Assembly: GCA_963575745.1 (NCBI GenBank)
Contig: CAUYUJ010014593.1
Location: forward strand, 525,008-589,007
Length of the DNA: 64,000 nt
Reading direction: 5' to 3'
From: Prorocentrum cordatum
Taxonomy: Eukaryota; Sar; Dinophyceae; Prorocentrales; Prorocentraceae
The notes under the pieces are model-generated. The model had not been told where the DNA came from and made no database searches. It saw nothing but the letters and a program-made list of their open reading frames with translations. Of this stretch, positions 22,131-33,596 are shown in pieces; the stretch's first letter is position 1, and the number at the start of each line of letters is the position of its first letter. The position numbers and the translations under genes were made by a program.

Positions 22131-23364
22131 CAGAACCCCAGAGGGCACGCCGGGAGCCTTTGTGTGGATTTGAGAGTTGTGGGTTCGGGCTCCTGAAAAG
22201 CCCTTAGGGCCGAGGATTGAGGTTCAGGGAATTGAGCAAATGGCCTGAGGACACGCCCACTCCGTGCCCAGCGGCACGGTGGCAGATATACAGATTGTAG
22301 CCTCGTTTACATCCCGACATTGTGCTTGGGTTGTGGGTCAGAGGCATTTTTGGACGGTCTCTTGGGGCCTCTCGAGGCGTCCTGGGGCTTCTTGGGGGCC
22401 CTCTACGAACAACCCCCCAGTGCAGTCATCATCAAACGCGGCAGGGCGCGGCATGCAGAAACTGTCACATTGGAGCGTGACATGCTTGACGCTTATTTGG
22501 CCCTGACATGCAACGCTCTTTGGAATGCTCTGACAAGACGGCAATCACTGAGCTGCTTCTGCGGGTGATGGTACACAAACATGCAGAACATGGGTCTCTG
22601 GAGCAGGGGATGGTGGCTGGGCTCGATCTGGCCACTGAGGGCCCGACAGTGCAGACGCCTGCTGCCGACGAAGCCGCTCGAATCCAGGAGGCCAGATGCA
22701 GGAAGGAGCAATGAGGAGATATGAGTATGGGCTTTACACATAGCAGAACATGCCCAATATAGAGATGCCTCGCCTCTTCCCTGACCGTTTTTAATTTGTC
22801 AGTACACTGAATCACACAGCGCTCTCATCCGTCAGCGAAGCGGGTTGTAAGACGCCGTTCTGCACGTCATCGTCATGCACATCATCGAGGTGCCTCGTGG
22901 GGGCCTGGTCGCTACCGTGGGGTTCTAGAGATTCTGGCCATGAGAGCACACGCAAGCTACCCGCGAGCCCTCTCGCTGCGGATGCACCCCATCCCTCCCA
23001 GCGTCCAGCCTGCACGCCCCCCCCCCCGCCCCCACGCACTGCCGCCCACGTAGTCGAGCACCAGGTATGGGATGGATGCGGGCGGTGGTGAAACGACCGA
23101 CGACGCGGAGGTGCCAGACTAAAGATCGCAGTCGTCCGATCCAAGAGCAGTATTTGAACCAGACTTCGGATGCAGCCCCGCACGGATTCTCGCAAGAGGC
23201 TTCCTCACGCTCGCGTGCAAGATGCCTCCGACGTTTTGGGCCCCCATCCGATGGATACCATTTGGTCCACAAACAATGCAAGGTATGAAAGGACCAACCC
23301 TTTCCATGAGATGCCCCAGGGACGGGAAGCACTGGAACTCAAGCGCCCCGTCCCTGGCGCAGGG
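22131..23364. other. No recognised gene; CCTCTTGGGG patch at 22340-22410
   Basis: A C13-type run interrupts near 23018-23032. No open frame here carries a recognisable domain. Confidence 0.35.
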
Positions 23365-23455
23365 CGCCGAAGGAGGAGGAAGAGGAGGAGGAGGAGGAGG
23401 AGCAGGAAGAGGAGGAGGAGGAGGAGGAGGAGGAGGAGGAGGAGGAGGAGGAGCC
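23365..23455 (+). repeat. (GGA)n microsatellite
   Basis: An AGG/GGA tract of about 90 bp with AGAGGA interruptions. Confidence 0.88.
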
Positions 23456-23574
23456 CCGCCCAAGACCCCGAAGGGCCAGGCGCGGCCCCCGGGACCCCAG
23501 AGGCCCCCGGCAGCGCCACCCGAGCCGCCTCGGGCCTGGCCAGGGGGAGCGGCTGCAGAGTTCGGGGGCGGCAA

Positions 23575-23790
23575 AGAGGGGGGTGATGGCTAGGGGGGGG
23601 GTGGATATCATGGCGGGGGCCATGATACTTCCCCAGATCTCATGGCGCCTCTTCTTATTTCATTACGTCCCTGGCCCCCCCGCTGGGCCGCGCACATGCC
23701 GCCGGTCATGATTTGCACCCCCCCCTCTTGGACACCCCTCTCTTGGCCGCTCCCGAGAGTGCGATCCACCAGGGCCACACGCCAGACGAG
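23575..23790. repeat. Foldback element family E, copy 1
   Basis: Contains GGGGGGGTGGATATCATGG and, in inverted relation, CACCCCCCCTCTTGGACAC followed by CCCTCTCTTGGCCGC. A similar segment with GGGGGGGGAGTGGACCTCATGG and CACCCCCCTCTTGGACAC lies at 49260-49410. Confidence 0.55.
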
Positions 23791-24029
23791 CACGCTCTCT
23801 CTGCAGCGGGCATCGGGTCGCTCAAGCAGCCACCACCTCGGGTGAGTCGCCTGACGGTCGATTCAGTGCGCGCCTTCGCTAGGCACGCCCTACGCTTCAG
23901 GAACAGGCCCGATTTTTAGGACACGTTCCCCACAATCTGAGCGCGAATCGTGGAGTGTCCCCACCCCTGGCGGCTCCCCCCTTGGGGTGCCCAAGTGCCA
24001 AGTCTGCTACATCTTGGCGAGCAGTGGAC

Positions 24030-24215
24030 CACCAGAAGAGTCTGAGTAAGGACAAGTGCGTCGGAGTTCTAGAGTCTGAATGTGCATGAGTGAGAGTGCG
24101 TCTGAAGCTAATTCCCTGAGTGGGTCCGAGTGGGTCTGAATGAGTCTGAGTCTGAGTGAGCCTGAGTGAGGAAGTGCTTTGGCTGAGTCTGCGAGAGGGA
24201 GAGTGAGTCTTTGAT
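24030..24215 (+). repeat. Degenerate GAGTCTGAGTGA hexamer-like repeat
   Basis: Words GAGTCTGA, GAGTGAG and GAGTGCG recur about every 12 bp. The complementary words (CACTCA, CAGACTCAC) dominate 24925-25290, so the two patches face each other across about 700 bp. Confidence 0.6.
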
Positions 24216-24557
24216 GAACCAGCGCCCCGCCTGGGACAGACTCACAATCTGTTTTGAACCATAAGAGGGAGGAGGCGGAGGGGGGAAGGGCTGCGGAAGG
24301 GGGGAGGGGAAAGGGATCAGATGGATGAGGGGCAGCAGGAAGGAGGAGGAGGAAGGGGGGACGTAATGGGGAGAGGAGGTGGGAGGAGGAAGAGAAGAGA
24401 GGGGAAGGTCAAGGGTCGACGAGGAGGGCATGGAGGAGGAGGCCGGGCCCGCGGGGCTGCCAGCACAGGCCGACATCGGGGCCCTGAAGAAGGAGCTGTG
24501 CGGCGCCACCTCCCGAGCAGTGCGCAGCAGCAGCAGCGGCGGGCAGCAGAGCAGCAC
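24216..24557 (+). repeat. Imperfect GGA/GGGA purine-rich stretch
   Basis: 24262-24440 is strongly purine-biased (GGAGG, GGGGAAGGG) with no strict period. The following bases to 24557 include GCAGCAGC runs. No gene recognised. Confidence 0.6.
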
Positions 24558-24813
24558 GAGTGCGGCAGGTTCGCGCGGCGTCGACGCGGCGGCTAAGCCT
24601 CAAGGTGGAGTTGTCCTGGCATCGCTCGGACGTGTGCATTTTCCGTCGGCGAGGACCGTCGAGGAGCATTCTTGATCACTTGGCGAAAAAGCCACGCACG
24701 ATACCGAAAAAAAACACAGGGAATGGACGTCCGAGCGATGGCCAGGAATGGCATGAGTGCGGCAGGTTCGCGCGGCGTCGACGCGGCGGCGGAGCCTCAA
24801 GGTGGAGTTGTCC
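24558..24813. repeat. 59-bp direct repeats flanking a TIR element
   Basis: 24558-24616 and 24755-24813 are near-identical (only TA versus GG in the middle). They contain TGCGGCAGGTTCGCGCGGCG and CAAGGTGGAGTTGTCC. The family C element at 24617-24744 sits between them. A related TGCGGCAGGTTCGCCGCGC segment is at 33786-33820, so the flank itself is a dispersed sequence. Confidence 0.8.
24617..24744. mobile_element. TIR element family C, copy 1 (128 bp)
   Basis: Ends in inverted repeats: GGCATCGCTCGGACGT at the left and ACGTCCGAGCGATGGCC at the right. Internally it has GTGCATTTTCC, GGCGAGGACC and an A8 run. A second copy with the same ends is at 54348-54471. It is too short to encode a protein; a MITE is the likely type. 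Confidence 0.78.
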
Positions 24814-24919
24814 CCCGTATCCGAAGGGAAAGGTTCCTGTTGTTCGTGGCGCCCCTGCCTCCTTCACTCAGTCACTTGCCCGACTTCCCCCCCTCTCCCT
24901 CATGCTCAAAGGCGCCCGT

Positions 24920-25290
24920 ACTTCTCAATTCATACTCCGACGTATTTACACACAGACTCACTCACACTCAGGCTCAGTCCTCTACAGCTGTGCTCGTATC
25001 CTGTATCACTCAGAATCCCAATCATAATAACTTCAGTCACTCACATTCCGAGTCGCTTACGCTCATGCTTATAGCTTCTTCAGTCTCACGTTTTCTCAAC
25101 TCTCATGCTCAGATTCGCCCGTACCCAGATTCACTCATGCCCTGACTCACTCATACCGAAACACAAGCACGCACACTCAGACCCACTTGTGCACAGTATC
25201 ATTCATACATAGGGTTACCCAAACTCAGACTCACTTTGATACATACCTGCTCACGCATTCAGACCAACTCACACTGAGATCATTCAGGGC
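24920..25290 (-). repeat. Degenerate ACTCAC/CAGACTCA repeat
   Basis: Words ACTCACACTCAG, CAGACTCA and TCACTCAT recur irregularly over about 370 bp. They are complementary to the 24030-24215 repeat. Confidence 0.6.
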
Positions 25291-25304
25291 TCCGAAACCA
25301 CCGA

Positions 25305-25935
25305 GAAGTGGCAGGCATCGCATTTGGGCTTCCCACAGGGGTGCCGCCAGGAGGTACAATACGGCCCCGTTGGCGCGCCAGAGGGTATACGGGGCCGGTC
25401 GCGTCCCGATGTGGTGTGACTTCTCACGTAGACTGCACGTGCGGGGTGGTGGACATGGCTCCTCGCTAAACCCCACCATCACCACGATGCAGCAGGCATC
25501 GCACTTGGTCCTCGGAAGGGGGGGCGAGCCACCAAAGTGTGCGACACGGGCCCGTTCGCGCCCAGGTCGGCGTCGCTTCCAAGGTTGAATGCCCGTTTGT
25601 GGGGATCGACGTGCCTACTTTCAGAGCACCATTCATCGCCGCGGTGTAGCTGGCACAGCGCTTGGGCCTCCCGACGGGAAGTCACCACAGGGATACGACG
25701 CATGCGCGTTTGCGCCCATATCGGCAGGACCTCTCAGGTAGAATGCGAGTTCGGTTTGGGACTGCGGACGCGCCTCTCTTCAGAGCCGCGGGGCCACTGC
25801 GAAGTAGCAGACATCGCATTTGGCACCCCAAAGAGGAATCCACCAGGGGGGGAACTGCCCCATGACCACCCGTGAGCAGCAGGCGTCGCTCTTGGGCCTC
25901 CCAGCGAGGAGCCACCAGGGGTATGGCACTGGCCC
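25305..25935 (+). repeat. Degenerate tandem repeat, 75-180-bp units
   Basis: The block GCAGGCATCGCATTTGGGC recurs with variation at 25312, 25492, 25648, 25805 and 25880, usually followed by CCACCAGGGG and GGCCCGTTCGCGCC. Spacings are 180, 156, 157 and 75 bp. Confidence 0.7.
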
Positions 25936-25974
25936 GTTCGCCCGGCCCGTTCGCCCCCACATCTGTCTGTCTCT

Positions 25975-26105
25975 CTCTCTCTCTCTCTCCCCTCCTCCTC
26001 CTCCTCCTCCTCCTCCTCCTCCTCCTCCTCCTCCTCCTCCTCCTCCCTCCTCCTCCTCCTCCTCCTCCTCCTCCTCCTCCTCCTCCTCCTCCCTCTCTCT
26101 CTTCA
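25975..26105 (+). repeat. (CT)n then (CCT)n microsatellite
   Basis: CTCTCTCT at 25975-25990 grades into two CCT tracts separated by a CCCT step, then back to CTCTCT at 26092-26102. Confidence 0.9.
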
Positions 26106-26570
26106 GAGCCCCATGGTCGCCGCACTCTCCTGACTCTCCCACTCTTCTCCTCGCCCTCCGCATCGACTTCCCCCCTCACCCACCACGCGCCCTTGTCAAT
26201 CCAGATGGTTATCTCGGCGGAGGACCCCTCGCGGCTCGTTCCGCTGGCGCAGAAGCTCTCTGGGGCTCGCGCTAGCCCAGCTGCGGGCGCAGAGCCCGTC
26301 CGGGCTCGCGCCTTCGCAGCCCTGCTGGCGCGGAGCCCTTCGGGGGTGGTGCCGCGGACTCCTACTTGCTCCACTCTCCCTGCGCCCTGTTCTACTCTTG
26401 ACGCTCCGCGTGTCCCCACCAGCCCATCCAGAAACATCACAGGAGCAAGCAGGTGAACGCAGAGGTACGTGGGGTTGGACCCGTCGAAGCGAAATTTGAG
26501 ATCAGCCTAAGTAAGCCCAGCAGCCAGCCACCCGTACATGCCTTCGCAGATCTTTTGATCTGGGTGCCTC
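26106..26570. other. No recognised gene; GGGCTCGCGC words
   Basis: 26215-26345 repeats GGCTCG, GCGCAGA and GGGCTCGCGC irregularly; a related patch is at 28015-28090. No gene recognised. Confidence 0.35.
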
Positions 26571-27190
26571 TTGTCAGCTTACTTGGGCCATTTGGGTGGC
26601 CTTTGGGGCTCTCTTGAGACCATCTTGGAGGCAATCGACCAAAGACGGGCGGGTCCTCAATTATGGCCCCCCCGTCGAAGACTTTAGCATCGGGCCGCCC
26701 GTCTGCGCTCTTGGGGCCATCTTGGTGCAATAGTTGGCCCATCTTTGGGCTGTCTTTAGCGATCCTGGAGCCATCCAGGCCTCGGAAAAAATAGCGAGCG
26801 CTCAGATCACAAGAACCTGTCATTGCCCCCCCTCCCCGCAATGATCAAAGTTGGCGGTGGCTTTGATGAGTTGCACTTCGACCGTAGTCATCCCTGCGCG
26901 TGCCATCTTTGAATTTGGGGGGAGGGGGAATGCCCATTAATTGTTTGCCTCTTGACATCTGGAGGTCTCAAAGGCCGGCCGGAGAGGAAAAGGTGAGATT
27001 TGACAAACCATGGATCGTCATTTGGTTTTTAGATGGTGTTGGCCTCTCGGGGTGCGTCCTTGGGAGGCTCCAAGTGCGTCTTGGACCGGTAGTGGGGCCT
27101 CTTGGAGGCAAGTTGGAGTCTACATTGAGCCATCTTGGGCTATGTTGTGCGATTTTGGAGGCCAGGGTGGGGGCCTTCTTGGAGCACCGC
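26571..27190 (+). repeat. CCTCTTGGGG-type degenerate patches
   Basis: 26575-26770 and 27045-27190 carry CTTGGGGC, CATCTTGG and CCTCTTGGAGG words of the family described at 21500-22130. The segment between them is unique. Confidence 0.5.
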
Positions 27191-27394
27191 GGGGCAATAT
27201 CGGACCCCCTTGCGACCCGCGACCCTCACATTCAGACCCAGGGTATGGGGTGCGGGGAGGGGCGACGCTACCCACAAGCCGCAAGCGTTCTCGCTCATCC
27301 TCACCCGCCCTCCCGACACATCGATCGCACCCGAGTCTCAGCATGCTCAGCGGTCGCAATTTGATGGACAGCCACCGCGTACCAACACGGGCGC

Positions 27395-27600
27395 CAGGTG
27401 CGCGACGCTGGCGAGGTGCGCCACGCGTGCCAAGCGCACCAGGTCCGCCAGGTGGGCCAGGCGCCCCACAGCCCAAGCGTGCCAGACGTGCCTGGTGCGC
27501 CAGATGCACCGCGTGCTCCAAGTGCGCCGATGGTGCCACGTTCTCCAGCCGCGCCAGGCGCGCGACACGCGCAGAGTCTGCCAGGTGCGCGAGCGCCCGT
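27395..27600 (+). repeat. Degenerate GTGCGCCAG repeat
   Basis: Words GTGCGCCAG, GTGCCAAGC and GGTGCGC recur about every 9-10 bp, giving stop-poor frames in several phases. Not interpreted as coding. Confidence 0.6.
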
Positions 27601-28359
27601 GACAGCACACATCTCGAAACACGTCGACCACCCCCACCTTTTGTAAACAAACCACGGCGGGATGGCCACCATGGTGTATGGCATGTGTACCCGCAACAAC
27701 CACTTAGCATTGCCCACATGTGTGCCGCACAGAGGATGTTGCAGTGTTCGTTTGACCGGAATGGTGGGGTGTGTGGCACGGCTTCGGGTCGGCAACCAGT
27801 CGAGTGGGGGAGAGCGTGTTCTTATCAGGGGCACAGATATTCCCCCCGAAGGGTATGCATGGGATTGGAATGACGAACTCGTGCAACCACCGACATGCGC
27901 CCGAATCGGGGTCCAATCATGTTTCCTTATACGGATTACTCCATCATCCGTCTCCCTTTCGTTTCCCCATACCTTTCCCAGCCCCTCTTTGGAAATTCAG
28001 GTTGGTTGACGCAGATCGCCTCTCGGGGCTCGTTCTCTTCGGGGCTCGTGCCAGCTCAGCTGCGTGCGCAAATACCTCGGGCCCCGCGCTCGTAACTTTC
28101 TCATCGCAGGACCTTTCAGGGCTTTTACCTCCTCCCTCTCTTCAACGTCCCTTCAACACCCCCCTTTCCTACCTCCAACCTCGTACCCTCTCCTCCCTCG
28201 CCCCTCTCATCCTGTTCTTTCTCGTCGACCCCTTTTTCATGCTCGGTCGCCCACGCCCAGTCACTCACATTCGAAGTTGAACTCGCCAGTTCTCTGTCAT
28301 GTGCATACCCTCTTGCACGCAGACCCGCTCACACCCAGACCCGCTCGTACGCAGCCGCC
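27601..28359. other. No recognised gene
   Basis: Less GC-rich than its neighbours, with pyrimidine-rich stretches at 28120-28230. No domain recognised. Confidence 0.35.
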
Positions 28360-28910
28360 GACCCCGCAAACCAGCAGAGAGCAGCACAGAGCAGCAGAGA
28401 ATAAATAGCAGAGACGGGCCGAGAGCAGCAGAGAGAAGCAGATGGCAGCAGCGGGCAGCGACCCGCCGAGGCCAGCGGAGACCAGCAGCGCGAAGGGAGA
28501 GACGAGAGACCAGCAGGGAGCAGCGGGGACCAGTGCAGAGATCTGCAGGGAGATCCGCAGGGAACGGCAGCGAGCAGGGCAGACCGGCACAGCACGGCAC
28601 AGGGCAGGGGAGGCCAGCGGAGGGCAGCCGCGAGCAGCAGTGAGCAGCGGAGGGCAGCAGACAGCAGCAGGCGGCGGCAGGGAGCAGCGGAGAGCGCGGG
28701 AGGCCAGCAGAGAGGAGCAACGGGAAGCGGGAGAAGAGAGCGCGCCTGGACCAGCGGCGAGCAGCGCAGCGCGGCAGGAAGAGCAGCACGGCAGCAGCTG
28801 GCAGCAGAGAGAGGCAGACCGCAAGAGAGGGCAGCACAGCAGCAGCATACGGCAGCAGAGAACAGCGGCACAGAGCAGCAGACGGCAGCTAACAGCAGCA
28901 GAGAGAAGCG
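28360..28910 (+). repeat. Degenerate GAGCAGC minisatellite
   Basis: About 550 bp built from CAGCAGAGAGCAGC, GGCAGC and GGGAGCAG words at a spacing of roughly 12-15 bp. Frames read as Arg/Gln/Ser-rich on one strand and Leu/Cys-rich on the other; neither looks like a gene. Confidence 0.75.
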
Positions 28911-30454
28911 TTTCAATTGGACGCATTCGCACTCCGCATGGCTAACATCCACCAGGCTCGTTCACTCCCAAGCGCGCAGACAAGAATGTGCGTGTTGAGG
29001 ATATATATAGAGAGAGAGAGAGTGAGAGAGAGAGATACACATAGATTGGAATTTCCACGCCGATGCTTGGTCTTCGTTGGCATCGTATGCCCTCCCTCGT
29101 GGCCGTGGCTGGACGCAGCTCGAGCCAACGCGTGGAAGCGGAGTAACTAGTGACATTTATTATTTGCAGACATACCCTAAGACAGGGTGGGTGTGGCGGT
29201 AGGCTCGCGGTTGGGTGTGGACATGGTGTCTAGATTGTGCCGCGCCGTTCTACGGGCAATTGGTAGGCATCGTGTGTTCGGTGGAGCTTGGAATTCGTAC
29301 AAGACACGCGTGCAGCAGCATCGGGGCGTGTTCATTGATCGCATACCCGCGCTCAGACCTGAGCTCGTGGAGGATGACGCTTGGTATGCGCTGTTGACCG
29401 TTTGCGCGGCCTCGCACGCCGAGCCCACTTCCCAGAGTGCACGGCAGGTGCCGTCCACAGACGAGTGTCCGCGTACGCCATGCCTGTAGTTTCCGCGCAG
29501 GGCGTGTCGCACGGCCTTTGGGAGCGTCGTGTCCGAAGGGGAGCGTGTGTCTGCCATTGTGATGCAGTGTGTTGTGTCTGCCACTGCAGTGCAAGAGTGG
29601 GCAGGAGAAGCGGTCGATAGAAGGCAACCACGAGATCACGAAGGCCCCGCCGCATCACATTATCGATAATGTGCGTCATCATGGTGGACATTTTGCATTT
29701 TGTATGTTGCACGCCTGTGGCGCCAATCGTGTGGGTCGGCGTACCACCGCCGGGTGCGCTCTACGTTTCGAATTCACGCTCGTTGGCAAACGCGTGCGTG
29801 CCAATCAACGCATCACAGGTGCATTCTGAATGGCGACTTCAAAAGCGAGCCAGCGCGTGAACGCGCTAACCACTGCGCCGAATCATCACAATGCCAAAGT
29901 CTATGTCAGTTGAAGCAGATACGTCTTGGCAGTGTCTCGGAGGGCCACACCATCCATTCCTGCGAGATGTGCTGGTCGAGAGCGCAGCTTGCTGCATCGT
30001 GGTGTGCCTTCTCGCCGAACATCACCGCGAAGGGAAGGGCAGTTGCGGGAAGCTGGTCTTGGACCTCGGGGGGATCCCCAGGACCCGTGCGTCACCCTCG
30101 AGCTGTGGTTTCACGGCCCAGGCGCCTGTGAAGGGCCCAGGGGGGGCCCCCAAACGGCGAACGGCTCCCAGGACATCTCTCCTCCTCTCTTCCGCGACCC
30201 GCTTCCGCCGTGGCCGACTGCGGTGCCCCACGCTTTTTTACGGTGCACAGTTCACGGTGCTGACCTGTGTGTGCGACAGGTTTCGGGAGCTCTCGGCCCC
30301 TTTCGTCGGGCATGGGCCCAAGTGGCTGCCGAGCGGCGCACGCACACTGTGCACACGTGCACGAAGAGGCAAAGTGCGAATGTGATCAATGGCACATTTG
30401 GGAACCCATGGAACAGCGAGGATCCACGCTGGAAATTACATGTTATGTCTTTCT
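28911..30454. other. No recognised gene; (GA)n at 29009-29034
   Basis: The stretch has moderate GC and short open frames up to 164 codons on the plus strand (29891-30385). A (GA)n patch lies at 29009-29034. I recognise no domain, RNA gene or repeat family. Confidence 0.35.
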
Positions 30455-30860
30455 GCACCGATTGTCGGCCGACCCGAGAGCGGGAAGCGCTGCTCTCTCA
30501 GGAGGGGCCTCGGGTTCATCATCCCTCCGAGGGTGCCGCCTTTCCCTCGCGTTCGGCATCCGGGGGTCGTTGTCGCTGCTGGGGGCAACGGAAATCGGAT
30601 CCGCGGCGGAAGATTACCCTTGGGGACAAGGGTGGGGACCTCTTGGGGACTCAGGCAGAAAACATCCCATCGTTCCCTCCTTTCCTCCGGGACCCGCTTC
30701 CGTCAGTGTTCAGAGCGGTGCCCGCTTTCTGCGCCGACTCTCGGCCCACCTGAGAGCGGGAAGCGCGGCTCTCGCGGAAAGGGGGCCTCGGAGTGGTCGC
30801 CGCTCCTCCTCGCGTTCGGCATCCGGGGCCGTCGTCGTTGCCAGGGGATCGGGGTAAGGA
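30455..30860. repeat. Direct duplication, about 282-bp offset
   Basis: 30455-30600 and 30737-30855 share CGAGAGCGGGAAGCG-like, GCTCTC, GGGGCCTCGG, TCGCGTTCGGCATCCGGGG and GTCGTCGTTGC-like blocks. A third, shorter match (ACCTCTTGGG..GAAAACATCCCATCG) links 30637-30675 with 31098-31135. Confidence 0.7.
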
Positions 30861-30867
30861 GAAGCGA

Positions 30868-30928
30868 CACCACCACCACCACCACCACCACCACCACCAC
30901 CACCACCACCACCACCACCACCAGGAGG
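30868..30928 (+). repeat. (CCA)n microsatellite
   Basis: About nineteen uninterrupted CAC/CCA triplets. Poly-His and poly-Trp frames here are repeat artefacts. Confidence 0.95.
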
Positions 30929-31629
30929 GGGTCCACCTCCCTGCGAGGAGGTCCACGATTCCTCCCCAAGCTAAGGATATAGGGTGTGTCTCGAGCGAGA
31001 GGGGAGGGACCACACCACCAGGGGCCCACCCTGGCTCCTCCCGCTGGTGGTCCCTGGTGCGGGGGCGAACAAGTACCCCTGGGGAAACAGGGTGGAGACC
31101 TCTTGGGGGCGCGGGCTGAAAACATCCCATCGCTGGATGGCTGGACCTGCCGACTATCCTCGGGACGTGTGTTAGCCCGGGGCGCGCGTGTGTGTTGCCT
31201 CGTCCAGCTCTTCCGAGAGCAGCCAGCCTGTGTCGGCCTTCGCTGCACTGTGTGCGTCGTCTCGACGGGCTTCGGCGGACAGGCACTCGTTGCAGCTCAC
31301 ACGCGTTCGTTTGACGATTCTCGATCCTGGGTCCTATCGGGCGACGAGAAGTATACGCATCCCCGCTGCCCCCGGTCAGGGCCATCCTGGGCCCATGAGC
31401 GTCGTATATGCCTCTCTGGCCAGGCGTGCCCCTCGATCCTCGGTGCTCCTCGGCCCTCGATGCGTCTCGATCCTCCCACGATCCCCGTCGGTGCGCCTCT
31501 ATACTCGGTGCTCCTTGCTCCTCGATCCCAGGCCCAAGATCGACGCAGCGCCTTGCTGGAAGTTCCAGAGTGTCCTGGAAGCGTTTGCCTACTCGTTCCA
31601 AGACGTGAGCTGGACGCGTTTGCGTAGCT
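30929..31629. other. No recognised gene
   Basis: GC-rich, with repeated CTCGATCCTC and GGTGCTCCT words at 31430-31535. A long minus-strand frame (30651-31706) includes the poly-Trp artefact and is not accepted. Confidence 0.35.
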
Positions 31630-31950
31630 CCTGCGCAGCGCTTCCTGAGCTCGCGCGCCGCTCCCAAGCAGCTCCTGGGCAGCGCTTCCTGGAACGTGAA
31701 CAGCACCTAGGCAGTCCCTTGTCAGCGAGCGCTTCCTGGGCTCGTCGGCAGCGCCTTTGCAGCTCCCAGCATCGCTTTCTGGTCTCGTCGCCAGCTTCTG
31801 CGCTCGTGCGAAGCACATGGACAGCTCCCAGGCACCCTTTCTCAAGATTGTGGGGAGCGTCTGGGCAGCTCCTAGGCGGCGCTAGCTGGGACCCTCAGAA
31901 GCGCCCATGCAGCCTGGGCAGCGCTTCCTGGGAGCAGTGGGTATGCATAC
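31630..31950 (+). repeat. Degenerate GCAGCGCTTCCTGG repeat
   Basis: Words CAGCTCC, GGCAGCGCTTCCTGG and GCTCGT recur every 20-35 bp. Confidence 0.55.
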
Positions 31951-32084
31951 GGTAGGTTCGCGTCGTGCCGACCGGCGGCGATCCCGCCACCGGCGTTCAG
32001 CGTTGAACGCCGCTGGCGACCCAGAATATGTGGATGTTGAACGATCGGACGTCTCGGAAACTGCCGATCGGTCCCCGCGGTGTC

Positions 32085-32246
32085 TCAGGAGGAAAAAACA
32101 CACAGACACAATTTAATCGTCGATTCCAGAGAAAGTATGGGAAAATATGGGAAGTGGGGAGGGAGACAAAAGCCCAGAACATATGGGAAACTATGGGGAA
32201 TCTTTTTATGTGTGTGTATTTATTTGTGTGTCCGGGGGCCCCTTCA
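32085..32246 (+). repeat. AT-rich element family F, copy 1
   Basis: 162 bp from TCAGGAGG to GGCCCCTTCA. Conserved blocks are AAAAAACACA, CGTCGATTCC, GGGAAAATATGGGAAGTGGG, CCCAGAA and TATTTATTTGTGTGTCC. Other copies are at 33843-34006 and 54046-54205. The ends pair only weakly. It could be a SINE or MITE. Confidence 0.82.
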
Positions 32247-32434
32247 GTGTCGGGAACCAGCGCCGTGGTCGATACAGCACGAGCCACGAGCCCGTGGCAG
32301 AGCTCGTCGCCCTGGCCGCGAGCGCGGCGCGCGCTCGAGCGCGCAGGAGCTGGCTCCGCCTCGCGCGGCCGTCCTCGCGCGCGGCTGCACACGAGAAGGG
32401 CCCTCCTCGGCGGCGAGATCCGAGCCCTACCCTC

Positions 32435-32624
32435 AATGTCGGGCGTGTCCCTCTACAGGGGGATTTTCGACGAAAATTAAAAGTACCCCAAAAATTCCCC
32501 AAACAGGTCAAAGAATACTCAAAGAATAGTCCCCAGACCGTTTTTGGAGCATTTTTTGATTATTTTTGGGGTATTTTTATTTTTTCGTCGAGAATCCCCC
32601 TGTAGGGGGACAGGCCCGACGTAA
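32435..32624. mobile_element. 190-bp TIR element with 10-bp target-site duplication
   Basis: Both sides carry the identical 10-mer CCCTACCCTC (32425-32434 and 32625-32634), a clear target-site duplication. The element has inverted repeats of about 55-60 bp: AATGTCGGGCGTGTCCC, CTACAGGGGGATTTTCGACG and AGTACCCCAAAAAT on the left, mirrored on the right. Only about 70 bp separate the arms. Long TIRs with a 9-11-bp duplication are typical of non-autonomous Mutator-like elements, but assignment is inferred. The AT-rich core contrasts with the GC-rich surroundings. Confidence 0.85.
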
Positions 32625-32634
32625 CCCTACCCTC

Positions 32635-33596
32635 GCCGATCCCCGATCCAGGCAAGTCGATGGGCGGCGGGGGTGGGGTCCGGAGTTCGTCGGAGAAGTG
32701 CCGAGGCGCGAATATTGCCCCCGGCTCCCATCGATTCGGGAGAATCGATGCTTTGGTCAGCGTCACGCCAACAAGCCAACACTAGGTGTGCGTCGCCCCC
32801 ACAGGTGCGGCGATCGCGCCGAGAAGTCTCAGAGTATATGCTCTGTGGCGGTCGCTTTTTGGCCGTACCGCTTGGGAAATGGTATACGACAAGATGTGCT
32901 ACATGTTCGGGTCGGACGCGCGCCTCCGAGGAGGAGATAGACCAGCAGTACGCCCTTCTGCGTCCCAGTTGGTGGGGATGGGGTTCGAGCGTCGCCACCT
33001 ACCCTCGGCCCCGGCCTCGGGCTCGCGGCTTTCGGGCGCTCGCGGCGGATGGGCCCGTCGGGGGTCTCGAAACGATGTGGTGACCACACCGCGTGGTGAG
33101 TCTTCGGTCGCAGATCATTGGAGCCTCTGATACCATCGTAATTTTCCGTTTTTCGAGTGCACAAGTGTCGATCAGCGTTTGGCAATCGATGGGATAGCGC
33201 CAATGTGGAGTCGACTTTGCGTCGATTAGCCTCGTGTAGCTTCGACTCGCGAGAGCAAGCAAGATGGAATGGGAGGCTCCCATGAGTTGCTGCAGAAGTG
33301 TCAGTGGGGATGCGGGATCACCGCAGGGTTTGGGGCCTCGGGTCGTTCTCCGAGGACGCCTCGGGCGATTGCGGGGCCTCCGACTTCGCTTCCGACTTCG
33401 GTTTCGGTTTGGGCGTCTAGCGGCCTTGCATCCTTACGGTAGCCAACCCCCCCCGTGAGGGGGGGGGGTGGAAGGGGTTGCCGGATCACGTTTTATGGTT
33501 CGTTTTTGCCTGGTGCGAATTTTTGGGCGTTCCCCCCGGCCCCTCCATTCGGGCCACCTCCCCTTCCCTCTCCTGTCCGTCGCCGGGATTCCCAGA
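32635..33596. other. No recognised gene; fragment of family G TIR at 33058-33105
   Basis: 33058-33105 (CTCGAAACGATGTGGTGACC, CCGCGTGGTGAGTC) resembles one arm of the foldback at 35451-35677. A G9-type run lies at 33460-33470. No gene is recognised elsewhere. Confidence 0.4.

Noticed and set aside
28265-28952. Leu/Cys-rich minus frames that resemble membrane proteins
   Set aside because: They are the reverse reading of a degenerate GAGCAGC minisatellite.
30651-31706. 351-codon minus frame with a poly-Trp run
   Set aside because: The Trp run is (CCA)n on the other strand; no domain and GC-rich surroundings.
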